DNA from: Lactobacillus sp. S2-2
GTDB taxonomy: Bacteria; Bacillota; Bacilli; Lactobacillales; Lactobacillaceae
Length of the DNA stretch: 64,000 bases
Direction of reading: 5' to 3'
NCBI RefSeq assembly: GCF_021698855.1
Contig: NZ_WWFA01000003.1
Location: forward strand, 141,850-205,849
A model generated the notes under the pieces. That model was not told the DNA's origin and did not search any database. It saw nothing but the letters and a program-made list of their open reading frames with translations. Each line of letters begins with the position of its first letter. The first letter of the stretch is position 1. The translations under genes and the position numbers were made by a program. Positions 9,617 to 18,266 of this stretch are shown one piece after another.

Positions 9617-10767
9617 TTTGTTATGATACGCACTATTACAATAGAAAAAATCATAAATAATAAGATTAAAATTACTACAATTTGCTTAAATGAAAATACT
9701 TTATCAAAAACTCCAATTCCCCATAAAATAATTATTGAAGAAATACTACACAGAGTTCCTACAAAAGACATTAAAGATGACATTATTTTACCAGGAACTA
9801 ATTTTTGAATATCAACAATTACTTGATTACTATAGATATTGAAAGGCAATAAAAATAGAATTAAAACAAACATAAACATGCTTTGATTACTTAGTAAATT
9901 AATTAAGATAAAAGTAATTGAAATCAATAAAATTAATAGATAATATGATTTATTCCAATTAAACTTTTTAAAAATATAATTTGCTCCAATGGCAACTAAT
10001 TGAAAAAGAATATAAAATATTCCAAAGTATTTTTTATCAAAATTAATATTCAAAAAAATAACTTGCCAAAATTGAAAGAAAATTTGAATAATGATTTGAA
10101 AAATTGCCATTAAAATAATATTTAATAATAATTGCTGATTTTGATAAATAATTTTAATATCTTTCATGATTGAAGAAATACTACTTTCAGATTGTTTACC
10201 TTTGGTAGTTTTACCAAAAAATAAAATTATCATTAAAGCAGAAATAATAATAAAAACAATTGAAATATAATAAATTCCATTCCCAGAAAATTCATAAATA
10301 AATGAACCAATTCCTCCACCAACTAAAGTACTATATAAATTAACATTATTAAACTGTATATTAAATTTTTTGATTTTATAAGAATCATTTTGATAGGTTC
10401 GCAAAAAATACATTTCAAGTGAACTATTCATTGTTGCATTACTAATTCCGTAGATAAACCACGATAAACACAATAAATAAAAATCACTGGATAAAAGGAT
10501 TATGTAATAAGAAATAAATAATAAAAATAACGATATTATATATACATATTTTTCTAACCACAAATCAGTTAATACTCCAGATGGAAATTCAAATAAAATA
10601 CCAGCTAACATAAAGAAACTTTGAATAATTGCAATATTCCCAACTGTCATCCCCTTATTCAATAAAATCACCGTTAAAACAGCATGGGGTAAAACTCGAG
10701 CAAAATTATACAGAAAAAAACTAATAAAATAAATAATCTTTTGCCGATGAAAAATTTCTAAATTCAT
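9601..10767 (-). CDS. MFS transporter
   Basis: A highly hydrophobic protein of 388 residues with about twelve predicted membrane segments. Early MFS signatures include FPSGVLTDLWLEKYV in the loop between helices 2 and 3, the usual place of the motif-A-like GxxxDxxxRK. It belongs to the broad MFS_1 class; the substrate cannot be told. ATG 10767 is chosen since GGAG lies nine bases upstream; the longer frame starts with TTG and is not supported. It is a single-gene unit, divergent from the ASCH remnant. Confidence 0.8.
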   Translation of the reverse strand: MNLEIFHRQKIIYFISFFLYNFARVLPHAVLTVILLNKGMTVGNIAIIQSFFMLAGILFEFPSGVLTDLWLEKYVYIISLFLLFISYYIILLSSDFYLLCLSWFIYGISNATMNSSLEMYFLRTYQNDSYKIKKFNIQFNNVNLYSTLVGGGIGSFIYEFSGNGIYYISIVFIIISALMIILFFGKTTKGKQSESSISSIMKDIKIIYQNQQLLLNIILMAIFQIIIQIFFQFWQVIFLNINFDKKYFGIFYILFQLVAIGANYIFKKFNWNKSYYLLILLISITFILINLLSNQSMFMFVLILFLLPFNIYSNQVIVDIQKLVPGKIMSSLMSFVGTLCSISSIIILWGIGVFDKVFSFKQIVVILILLFMIFSIVIVRIITNKKID

Positions 10768-10884
10768 TTCTATCATCTCCAATTAAAGTAAATTAAACAG
10801 ATAATATTCTTTATTAAAGATACCGTCAACTGTTAATTTAAAGAATTAATTGATATGATAAAAAACGATTGGAGGAAAGCAGTT

Positions 10885-11333
10885 ATGAATGAAGAAACAA
10901 AAAATTTTGGCACGCTTTTAAATTAAGACATCATGTAACTGATGATGATCTTATTGAAGCATGCCAATTTGGTGATGGTCCGAAAATGGCGAATGAATTA
11001 GCTAATTTAATTAAATCTGGAATAAAAACGGCTACTACATCAGCCTATGAATTATATGAATCAGATGATCCTGTACCTAAAGTTGGACAATACACGATTA
11101 TATTAGATGGAAATAATCTCCCTGTCTGCGTTGTTAAAGATGTTATTGTCGAAATTATTCAATATGATTTAATCTCTGCAGAACATGCATACCATGAAGG
11201 TGAAGGAGACCGTTCATATCAATACTGGCGAAAAATTCATGATGAATTTTTTAAAAATGCATATCTCGAAGCTGATAAAACATTTACACCTCAGATTAAA
11301 TGTCTTTGTGAAGTTTTTGAAGTTATTAATTAA
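10885..11333 (+). pseudogene. ASCH domain protein, frameshifted
   Basis: A good start (GGAGG, then ATG 10885) opens a frame that stops after 13 codons. Restoring one A to the A6 run at about 10898-10903 joins it to the frame that runs to 11333 and gives about 149 residues beginning MNEETKKFWHAFKLRHHV. This matches the ASCH family layout: FWHAF opening, GIKTATTSAYELY, then VGQYTIILDGNNLPVCVVK, with EGEGDRSYQYWRKIH near the end. ASCH proteins have a PUA-like RNA-binding fold, and some hydrolyse N4-acetylcytidine. The error is in a homopolymer, so a sequencing slip is possible; otherwise the gene is inactive or only its 115-residue tail from 10986 is made. Confidence 0.8.
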
Positions 11334-11347
11334 TAAAGGAATTAAAT

Positions 11348-11770
11348 ATGGAAAAAAATAACAAACCAAAAGTAAAGTCTTTGAACACCAATTACATAAT
11401 TACAATCATGAGCTGTATTCCAATTATTAGATTAATCAATTATTGCTTTGGAATTTTAGATATAATATCCATTGTTGCATCAATCATTACAATTAAAAAT
11501 AAAAGAGTATCAATTACAAGTTCAATTTTAATGTTAATTGCTAGTTTAATGAATTTTATCAAAATAATCGTAATTTATGCTAGTCTTCCTGCATTCTTTC
11601 AACAATTAATCGTTATATACAACAATCATACAATTGACCATGATGTTAGTTTGAATGGAGCAGCTGGCGGGACATTTCTTTTATTACTAGGAGTGTTATC
11701 GTTTATACTTAGAATTATTGCGATTATAATTGCAACTAGAGAAGTTAATTTTACAAAAGAAACTAATTAA
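11348..11770 (+). CDS. small membrane protein of unknown function
   Basis: 140 residues with a charged N-terminus (MEKNNKPKVKSLN) and four hydrophobic stretches at about 15-45, 52-80, 108-130, typical of a polytopic membrane protein. I do not recognise a family with certainty; the arrangement resembles the DUF4064-like four-helix proteins. AAAGGA lies about eight bases before ATG 11348. It follows the ASCH remnant by 14 bases and precedes another membrane protein by 24 bases, so the three may form one transcript. Confidence 0.6.
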   Translation: MEKNNKPKVKSLNTNYIITIMSCIPIIRLINYCFGILDIISIVASIITIKNKRVSITSSILMLIASLMNFIKIIVIYASLPAFFQQLIVIYNNHTIDHDVSLNGAAGGTFLLLLGVLSFILRIIAIIIATREVNFTKETN

Positions 11771-11794
11771 GATTACAAAAGGAGTTTTTTTATT

Positions 11795-12394
11795 ATGGAA
11801 CATATTGGAACTAGTCTGTTATCACTAGGAATCATAATTTATTTTATTAAGGATCAATTTTCTTTTTCAGCAGTAACTAAAGTAAGATTTTTATTTTTAC
11901 CATTATTTTGTTTATACCAATTTGTTTCCAAAATAGATACGATGGATTTAAATGGATTTATCTATTTTGTCGCATTATTTATCATTTCAGCATTGATTGG
12001 TGTATATCAAGGAAAAGATTTTATGACAAAATCATATTTAAGAAAGGGTTCTTTTACAATTGATGATGATGGTAAGAGACATCATCTTTATCGTGAACGT
12101 CTTTTCTCTAAAGGTGGAAATTCTTATCTAATTGGTTGGATTATTATGTTTGTTATAACTTTACTAGTAGAAACAAACTTCCATATTCACTTTAATTTAC
12201 TTTTACTTTTAAAAGAATTACTCTTAGAAATTATGAAAGATCTAACAATTTGGTTAAGAGTTACTGATAAAACAAGTAATTGGCAAATTTGGGAAATTCT
12301 TGGAGTATCAAATATTGTTTATTTAATTAGAATTCGTATGAAATCACCAAAACTTAACAACTATTTCAAAAATGATTTAGAAGAAATCGATTAA
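11795..12394 (+). CDS. membrane protein of unknown function
   Basis: 199 residues with about four membrane helices (5-18, 29-45, 52-72, 110-130) and a basic segment between them (RKGSFTIDDDGKRHHLYRER). The order helix, YQGKDFMTKSYLRKG, GWIIMFVITLL resembles CcdC/DUF1453-type proteins, but I cannot confirm this. AGGAG precedes ATG 11795. It is probably co-transcribed with the gene before it. Confidence 0.6.
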   Translation: MEHIGTSLLSLGIIIYFIKDQFSFSAVTKVRFLFLPLFCLYQFVSKIDTMDLNGFIYFVALFIISALIGVYQGKDFMTKSYLRKGSFTIDDDGKRHHLYRERLFSKGGNSYLIGWIIMFVITLLVETNFHIHFNLLLLLKELLLEIMKDLTIWLRVTDKTSNWQIWEILGVSNIVYLIRIRMKSPKLNNYFKNDLEEID

Positions 12395-12474
12395 ATTTAA
12401 TTATATTCTTATTAAATAAATAGTAGGTGTTATAATGAAAAACACAATAACGTTTAAAAAATAGGAGTAATAAA

Positions 12475-13704
12475 ATGAAATTAAAACATTTATTTTTATC
12501 TTTACTAACATTAGTACTTTTTTTTGGAATAAGTGAAAATGTTAAAGCAAACAATACTAATTTAAGTAGTAGCAATCAAGCAATTACTTATGATTATCCT
12601 GTCTACGATATTTCAGAATGGCAAGGTAAAATAACTGATGCTCAAGCACAAAAATTAAAAACAGAAGTTCCATTCTTAATTTTACGTGTTCAATATGGAA
12701 GTTCTTATGCAGACAAAACTTTTCAAGCTAATAAAGCAATGCTAGAAAAATATGATATACCTTATGGTGTATATTCATTCAGTCAATATGAAGATGCTGA
12801 TGATGCAGCAGATGAAGCAAAAACTCTTTATCAAAAAGCACCTAATGCTCGCTTTTATGTAAATGACTATGAAGATCAAACTGTTACTTCTGGTAGTACT
12901 GATGATGCAACCTTAAGCTGGCTTAAAGAGATGAGAAAATATTCTGGAAATAAAAAAGTTCTTTTATATTCTTATCAAAACTTCATGCTAAAATATGCTT
13001 CAAAAGCAATTAGTTCTTATGATGGTTATTGGCTTGCGGCATACCAATCAACCGAACCAACCAGAGAACATGTTTTATGGCAATACACAAGTAGTGAATA
13101 CTCAGCTGCATTAAACAAAAAAGTAGATGCAAGTATTTCTTCAAGTAAACCAATCAGTTGGTTCTTAGGTTCTGGTAGCAACAATAACAATGAAAATAAT
13201 ACTAATACCCAAGAAGTTCAATTTAAAAATGTTAATTTGAAGAAAATAATTAAAGCTAATACTAATTCAAATATTTATGATAATGTCCCTGGTGATACTG
13301 AAAATTCAAGTGATATAGTTGATAATAGCAATAATTATGTTGCTAAAAATATGAAAATAGATCAACAAGCAACTAATTCCAAAAATGAGAAATATTACCA
13401 TATTAGTTATAAAGGAAAGTCAATTGGTTGGATTTCAACTAGTGCAGTAACTAGAGCTGTTACTTATAAAAAAACTAAACAAAAAGTAAGAGTTAATGCA
13501 TATCCTACTTCCAATTTCTATAATCATGTTCCTGGAAGTCAATTAGCAACTAAGAAAAAAGCAAATGGTAAAACATACGCTAATCGTGTTTTAACTGTTA
13601 ATAAAGTAGCTACTAAAGATGGTTACAAACATCAATATTTTAACTGCTATTACCGTGGTAAATTAGTTGGATGGATTTACGGTGGTTCACTAGTTAATAA
13701 ATAA
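12475..13704 (+). CDS. secreted GH25 lysozyme with C-terminal SH3-like repeats
   Basis: A signal peptide (MKLKHLFLSLLTLVLFFGI, cleavage near ENVKA) is followed by a GH25 muramidase domain (about residues 40-225): YDISEWQGKI, FLILRVQYGSSY, YGVYSFSQYEDADDAADEA and the acidic DYED segment that carries the catalytic pair. After an Asn-rich linker (NNNNENNTNT) come two related modules of about 70 residues, each ending with a GW pair (SIGWIS, LVGWIYG), like GW/SH3_8 cell-wall-binding repeats. It would cut the muramic acid-glucosamine bond in the wall, so it is probably an autolysin. AGGAG precedes the ATG. Confidence 0.88.
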   Translation: MKLKHLFLSLLTLVLFFGISENVKANNTNLSSSNQAITYDYPVYDISEWQGKITDAQAQKLKTEVPFLILRVQYGSSYADKTFQANKAMLEKYDIPYGVYSFSQYEDADDAADEAKTLYQKAPNARFYVNDYEDQTVTSGSTDDATLSWLKEMRKYSGNKKVLLYSYQNFMLKYASKAISSYDGYWLAAYQSTEPTREHVLWQYTSSEYSAALNKKVDASISSSKPISWFLGSGSNNNNENNTNTQEVQFKNVNLKKIIKANTNSNIYDNVPGDTENSSDIVDNSNNYVAKNMKIDQQATNSKNEKYYHISYKGKSIGWISTSAVTRAVTYKKTKQKVRVNAYPTSNFYNHVPGSQLATKKKANGKTYANRVLTVNKVATKDGYKHQYFNCYYRGKLVGWIYGGSLVNK

Positions 13705-13713
13705 TCAAACAAA

Positions 13714-13753
13714 TAAAAAAAGACTGACAACAATTATTGTCAGTCTTTTTTTA
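13714..13753. terminator. bidirectional terminator
   Basis: A perfect stem AAAAAGACTGACAA with its complement around a 6-base loop, followed by T-runs on both strands, between the lysozyme gene and glpF. Confidence 0.88.
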
Positions 13754-14470
13754 AAAGATTCCTTTATATATAAATGCAGCAGATACCGCTCCAGCAATTG
13801 GAGCAACTACAGGAACCCAACTATAATTAAATTGTGAACTTCCTTTAAACTTAAATGGCCAAATAGCATGAAGTAATCTTGGACCTAAATCTCTGGCAGG
13901 ATTTAAAGCGGGACCGGTTGCTCCACCAAATGAAACAACTAAACACATTACTAAAAATCCAAGTCCAATATAATCAGCACGAGCATCAATTTTATCTGCA
14001 GTTAAAGCTAATGCTCCAAATATTAAAATAAAAGTTCCAATAAATTCGTTAATAAATCCATTTAATCGACTATGTGATTCATCAATAGTTGCAAAAGTTC
14101 CTAATATGCATTCAGGAGAGGTTGTTTTATCATAGTGAGGTTTATAAGCTAAAACAATTAATAATTGTCCAAAAATAGCACCTAACATTTGAGCTACAAT
14201 ATATGGAGCTACTTCACCCCATGGAAATTCACCTGTAAAAGCTAAAGCCAGTGTCATGGCTGGATTAATATTTGCTCCAGAAATTGCACCAAACATCATT
14301 GCTGGAATCATAACTCCAATTCCATAACCAAATCCGATTAAAATCCATCCACCGTGATATCCTTTAGTTCCTTTTAACTCGACATTGGCCACTGAACCAT
14401 TACCTAAAGCAACCATTATTGCAGTTCCAATAAACTCTGCTATACACCTAACTAACAACGTATCATGCAT
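13751..14470 (-). CDS. glpF: aquaglyceroporin / glycerol facilitator
   Basis: A MIP-family channel of 239 residues with the two half-helix NPA motifs, GANINPAMT near residue 69 and GPALNPARD near 190, in two inverted repeats of three helices. An aspartate right after the second NPA-R (NPARDLGPR) is the mark of the glycerol-conducting group, so glycerol and other small neutral solutes are more likely cargo than water alone. AGGAG lies about 11 bases before the ATG. No glycerol kinase is adjacent. Lactobacilli often have several copies of such channels. Confidence 0.9.
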   Translation of the reverse strand: MHDTLLVRCIAEFIGTAIMVALGNGSVANVELKGTKGYHGGWILIGFGYGIGVMIPAMMFGAISGANINPAMTLALAFTGEFPWGEVAPYIVAQMLGAIFGQLLIVLAYKPHYDKTTSPECILGTFATIDESHSRLNGFINEFIGTFILIFGALALTADKIDARADYIGLGFLVMCLVVSFGGATGPALNPARDLGPRLLHAIWPFKFKGSSQFNYSWVPVVAPIAGAVSAAFIYKGIF

Positions 14471-14840
14471 CTTAAAAAAATTCTCCTAACTATTATTCAT
14501 GTGATTTTTTATCACTATTTTATTTTCAAAGACCGACTTTAAAAGAATATTAATTAAAATTATTTTAATTTTTTCTATTAAGGAATGTTTTAAATTTGAT
14601 TGTATTTAATAAATATTAGACATAAAAAAATACTTGTTTCTATACCGCAAGGATTCAATCTTTTGAGGGAATCAGTAAATTTAACATCAGTTAATATATG
14701 TAAGATTGATTAATTATCAAAATAAATTATCTTTTCAGGAAATTAATTCCAGTCGGAATGCGCTAAACAATTTAACACAGTGCTTTAATTATAACATATT
14801 ATTAATAAATTTATAGAAAAAATTTATTTTTGATTTATCA
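14471..14840. other. gene-free stretch upstream of glpF
   Basis: No coding potential on either strand. It must contain the glpF promoter (a TATAAT on the minus strand lies at about 14792-14797) and has several short hairpins near 14700-14760. I could not match these to a known riboswitch. Confidence 0.4.
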
Positions 14841-14841
14841 C

Positions 14842-14871
14842 TTGACTTTTAAAATAAATATAGATTATATT
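14842..14871 (+). promoter_or_regulatory. brnQ leader promoter
   Basis: TTGACT at 14842-14847 and TATATT at 14866-14871 with an 18-base spacer; transcription would start just before the T-box stem I. Confidence 0.7.
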
Positions 14872-14894
14872 AGTATCATTATAAAACGTATAAA

Positions 14895-15155
14895 GACAGT
14901 GCGTAGAAGAGTAATTATGTGAATTATTTTAGTGAGCCTTAGTTAGTGAAAAGAGGTAATTTGAAACATGATGAAAGTAATCTACAAGTCGTAGTTGTGA
15001 CATCTTTGAAGTAACTACTGGGATTGCGCCCATTACAGCAATGAAGTATCGCTTTTTTAGCCGTACTTTTTGAGTTATCAATTGTGAAATTGATAAAAAC
15101 AAAGGTGGTAACACGTTAAAACGTCCTTAGCTTAATTGCTAAGGGCGTTTTTTTA
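14895..15155 (+). promoter_or_regulatory. T-box leader for brnQ (candidate specifier GTA, valine)
   Basis: A classic T-box. Stem I is closed by GTAGA (14903-14907) with TCTAC (14981-14985). The specifier loop has AGAGTA on its 5' side, and on the 3' side GTA (14977-14979) followed by the usual purine. AGTGAGCC of the stem I top follows at 14931. The T-box sequence AAAGGTGGTAACACG is at 15101-15115, and its TGGT bulge would pair with a tRNA having discriminator A. The terminator AACGTCCTTAGC / GCTAAGGGCGTT plus a T-run covers 15120-15155. Uncharged tRNA binding lets transcription reach brnQ. ATC (Ile) at 14980-14982 is the alternative specifier; GTA fits better because the other two T-boxes in this window follow the same specifier-purine-stem order. 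Confidence 0.9.
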
Positions 15156-15175
15156 TACAATTAGGAGGAAATTTT

Positions 15176-16525
15176 ATGGAACAGAAACTGACAAAAAAAC
15201 AATATTTAGCTTTAGCCTCCCTTTTATTTGGGCTATTCTTTGGTGCCGGAAATTTAATTTTCCCAATTCATCTAGGACAAATTAGTGGATCTAATTGGTT
15301 CCCTGCAGCAATTGGATTCTTACTTTCATCAATCATTTTACCTTTGATGTCGATTCTTGCTCTTAGTATGACAAGAAGTAATAGTATGTATGATTTAGCT
15401 AGACCTGTTGGTAAAAATTTTGCTTCTTTCTTTTTAATTTTAACTCATGCATCCCTTGGATTATTAGTTGCATCTCCAAGAACTGCTACAGTTACTTATT
15501 CAATTGGAGTAGAGCCTTTTGTTCCAAAAAATTTATCTCATGTTGGTTTATTTATCTTCTCATTAATCTTTTTTATTGCCGCATATTGTCTTTCATTTAA
15601 TCAAGATAAATTGACTAAGTATGTTGGTAAAATTTTAAATCCATTATTCATTATTTTATTAGCATTAATTTTTATAATTGCATTTTTGATTAATGGTGAT
15701 TTAAATGGATTAACTTTATTTACTGATAATCATCAAAATAGTTCAAGCTTAGTAAATGGTTTTCTGGAAGGTTATAACACAATGGATGCCTTAGCTGGAC
15801 TTGGATTTGGAGTTACAATTATTGCTGCTTTAGATAAATTTGGAATTACCAACACTAAAGAAAGATCTAAATCAGTTGCTAAAGTTAGTTTCTTATCGAT
15901 GGGATTTGAATCAATTATCTATATTTTATTAATTGCTTTAGGTGCTGCTAGTCTTAAATTCTTATCAGTTTCAGATAATGGTGGAACTGCATTCTCACAA
16001 ATCATGAAACATTACACTGGACTAGCTGGGACATCAATCTTAGCTGCTTTAACTTTACTTGCTTGTTTAACAACGGCGATTGGTTTAATTACTTCATTAG
16101 CTCAGGACTTAGGCCACCGTTTTCCAAAACTTGGATATCACTTTTTCCTAACTGCCACAACTATTGGTGCATTTTTAATTGCTAACTTCGGATTAGATCA
16201 AATTATTCTTTACTCTACTCCAATCTTACTTTTCTTATATCCATTAGCAATTGCAATTATTATTCTTGGACTATTAAAACCATTTATTGGAAATAATACA
16301 ATTATCCATAAAATAACGGTTTATCTAACAATGATTCCTGCAATTTTAGATTTAATTCATAATCTTCCCCCTGTATTAGCAAATATCTCAATCTTCAAAG
16401 CAATTAATAATGCTGCAAATGTTATTCCTTTATATGATATTGGTCTTGATTTTATTCCTTTTACCTTATTTGGATTAATTCTAGGATTCATTATTCAAAA
16501 AAGTATTACTTCAAAAACAAATTAA
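15176..16525 (+). CDS. brnQ: branched-chain amino acid:cation symporter BrnQ
   Basis: A 449-residue integral membrane protein with about twelve helices, beginning with the BrnQ hallmark LFGLFFGAGNLIFPIHLGQ (about residues 17-36) and containing SPRTATVTYSIG near 100 and LTLLACLTTAIGLIT near 300. The family (PF05525) imports leucine, isoleucine and valine with sodium or protons. AGGAGG lies about seven bases before the ATG. The T-box leader just upstream ties its expression to shortage of a charged branched-chain tRNA, which agrees with this function. Confidence 0.95.
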   Translation: MEQKLTKKQYLALASLLFGLFFGAGNLIFPIHLGQISGSNWFPAAIGFLLSSIILPLMSILALSMTRSNSMYDLARPVGKNFASFFLILTHASLGLLVASPRTATVTYSIGVEPFVPKNLSHVGLFIFSLIFFIAAYCLSFNQDKLTKYVGKILNPLFIILLALIFIIAFLINGDLNGLTLFTDNHQNSSSLVNGFLEGYNTMDALAGLGFGVTIIAALDKFGITNTKERSKSVAKVSFLSMGFESIIYILLIALGAASLKFLSVSDNGGTAFSQIMKHYTGLAGTSILAALTLLACLTTAIGLITSLAQDLGHRFPKLGYHFFLTATTIGAFLIANFGLDQIILYSTPILLFLYPLAIAIIILGLLKPFIGNNTIIHKITVYLTMIPAILDLIHNLPPVLANISIFKAINNAANVIPLYDIGLDFIPFTLFGLILGFIIQKSITSKTN

Positions 16526-16552
16526 AAGAAACCAAACTTGGTTTCTTTTTTA
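16524..16552 (+). terminator. brnQ terminator
   Basis: Stem AAAAGAAACCAA / TTGGTTTCTTTT with a short loop and T-run right after the brnQ stop codon. Confidence 0.85.
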
Positions 16553-16597
16553 TTTATTTAAATATATTATTAATTTAAGGAGATTTAATTAATAACT

Positions 16598-17212
16598 ATG
16601 AACTTAAAAGATTTTAATCAAACATATTTTTATAAAACAAATTTAATTAAACTTTGTAAAAATTTCAATTTACCTACATATGGAACCAAAGCTGAATTAA
16701 ATGATTATATTAGATTATATTTAAGTGGAATTGATGCTACTCAAATTCATGTTAATCGCAAAAAACATTATGACAATAAATTATTGGCTAGTGATATTTC
16801 ATTAGATACAAAACTAATTAATAGTGGTTTCTCCTTCAATAAAGAAGCTAGAAAGTTTTTTGGTAATTATTATAATATTGATCATTTTTCTTTTACGAAA
16901 AAAATGGCAATTATAAAAAGAGAAGCTGAATCTAATAATGATGTTAATATTACAGTCGGTGATTTAATTAATAAAATAGGATCAAATAATCAAATTGTTA
17001 ATACAACAGTTGAGGAGAGTACTTATCAATGGAATAATTTTGTTAGTGATTTTTTAACTAGTAATGAAAGTAATGAATTTAATGATAAATTAAAAGTTGC
17101 TTCAATTTTATGGAAACATGTTAGAGATTCATCTAATGAAAAAATATATACTTCAAATTTAATTAATGATTATTTCTCTGAAATTAATAAATATCTAAAA
17201 AAAGCTCGTTGA
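16598..17212 (+). CDS. SAP domain / DUF6434 protein
   Basis: 204 residues. The N-terminal part (about 10-50, LIKLCKNFNLPTYGTKAELNDYIRLYL) is a SAP-like helix-extended-helix module, a fold often used to bind nucleic acids. The second half, with SLDTKLINSGFSFNKEARKF and VNITVGDLINKI, fits the DUF6434 family found together with SAP in lactobacilli. The protein ends TYQWNNFVSDFLT... LKVASILWKHVRD, also typical. AAGGAG lies upstream of the ATG at 16598. Function is not established; nucleic-acid binding is an inference from the SAP fold. Confidence 0.7.
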   Translation: MNLKDFNQTYFYKTNLIKLCKNFNLPTYGTKAELNDYIRLYLSGIDATQIHVNRKKHYDNKLLASDISLDTKLINSGFSFNKEARKFFGNYYNIDHFSFTKKMAIIKREAESNNDVNITVGDLINKIGSNNQIVNTTVEESTYQWNNFVSDFLTSNESNEFNDKLKVASILWKHVRDSSNEKIYTSNLINDYFSEINKYLKKAR

Positions 17213-17236
17213 TTTAATCAATCAACAAGCTTTTTT
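17198..17236. terminator. bidirectional terminator
   Basis: An imperfect stem built of AAAAAAGCT, GTTGATT and their complements, between convergent genes; it overlaps the end of the SAP gene. Confidence 0.75.
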
Positions 17237-17244
17237 AATTAATT

Positions 17245-18021
17245 TTATCTCATTATATTTACTGATAAAGTTTCTTTACTTCCTTTTACAGTAACCCCAA
17301 CTCCAATATATTTTGATTCAGGATTTAATAAAATATCTCTATGACCCCAATCAGAAGCAGCATCATCATAAATCATTGCATTAATTTGTGTTTTTGCAAA
17401 TGATTCTGGAGTATCAGCATAACCACTACTATATCCAATACATTCAGCAATATAACTATAAGAAATATTCATTTGATTCGCTTCTTGAACATGCAAAGCA
17501 TGTCCTTCTTTATCATAATGACTAAAATTTGATTGAATTTCAGCTGATCTTCTTTGTGCTAATTCATTCATTTGATCATCAGATGTAAGTGGTGATAAAT
17601 TTCTTTTAGCTCTTTCCATATTAATTAATTTAAATGCAGCTTGTGCAGCTTCACTTTGAAATTCTGCAACACTTAATTTTTTATTAGATTTATTGGTTGA
17701 AACTTGTTTAGAATATTTAATTTTATTATTTAAAATATATCCTTTAACTTTTGAATTATTCTTTTTAATATATCTAACTTTAATTGTCTGACCATTATTT
17801 TTAATTACATGAATTTTACCATAATAAATAGCTTGGTTCTTTTTTAAACTAGCAACTTTTTTAGTTAGTTTTTTATTTTTATAAACATTTGTTACTTTTT
17901 TTGTATAACCAATTGAACTTTTAGCATCTATATTATTAATATTTACTATCAACGCAGCTGAAATTGACAAAACAACTAATCCAACTATTGTGATAATCTG
18001 TTTCTTTACTTTATTATTCAT
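17245..18021 (-). CDS. secreted CAP (SCP/PR-1) domain protein with SH3-like N-domain
   Basis: 258 residues. An N-terminal signal or anchor helix (IITIVGLVVLSISAALIV) is followed by a basic repeat-like region (YTKKVTNVYKNKKLTKKV... KVRYIKKNNSKVKGYI, about 38-105) that resembles surface-layer/SH3-type wall binding modules. The C-terminal CAP domain (about 130-258) has the motifs INMERAKRNLSPLTSDD, SHYDKEGH, AECIGYSSG and WGHRDILLNP. CAP proteins are extracellular; their role in lactobacilli is not known. AGGAG precedes the ATG. The final NIMR is a normal end for this family. Confidence 0.82.
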   Translation of the reverse strand: MNNKVKKQIITIVGLVVLSISAALIVNINNIDAKSSIGYTKKVTNVYKNKKLTKKVASLKKNQAIYYGKIHVIKNNGQTIKVRYIKKNNSKVKGYILNNKIKYSKQVSTNKSNKKLSVAEFQSEAAQAAFKLINMERAKRNLSPLTSDDQMNELAQRRSAEIQSNFSHYDKEGHALHVQEANQMNISYSYIAECIGYSSGYADTPESFAKTQINAMIYDDAASDWGHRDILLNPESKYIGVGVTVKGSKETLSVNIMR

Positions 18022-18059
18022 AATAATCTCCTAAATATGTATTTATTGATATAAAAAAA

Positions 18060-18230
18060 TTATTTTTTATATACTCCACTATAACAAAAATAAAAAATAA
18101 CTGATAAAACAAAGAACAGTACAAATGCTCCAAGATCAAAAGTCTCCCACTGATATTCAAAAAGTAAATAAACTATGTAAATAAAATCTAAAATAGCTAA
18201 AATTCCTGATAAAATCCCAATAAATTTCAT
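18060..18230 (-). CDS. 56-residue membrane protein next to an XRE regulator
   Basis: This short frame starts MKFIGILSGILAILDFIYIV and has two hydrophobic segments (about 2-22 and 32-50) separated by FEYQWETFDLG. A strong AAGGAG lies seven to eight bases before ATG 18230. It is 36 bases downstream of the XRE regulator gene on the same strand, so the two are probably co-transcribed. I do not recognise the family. The regulator itself ends in membrane helices, so the two may interact in the membrane. Confidence 0.6.
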   Translation of the reverse strand: MKFIGILSGILAILDFIYIVYLLFEYQWETFDLGAFVLFFVLSVIFYFCYSGVYKK

Positions 18231-18266
18231 TAAAAAATCTCCTTCTTTTGTAATTATTAATATATA

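Noticed and set aside
10895..10906. Programmed frameshifting in the ASCH gene
   Set aside because: No stimulatory pseudoknot or conserved slippery heptamer was recognised; a plain one-base loss explains the break.
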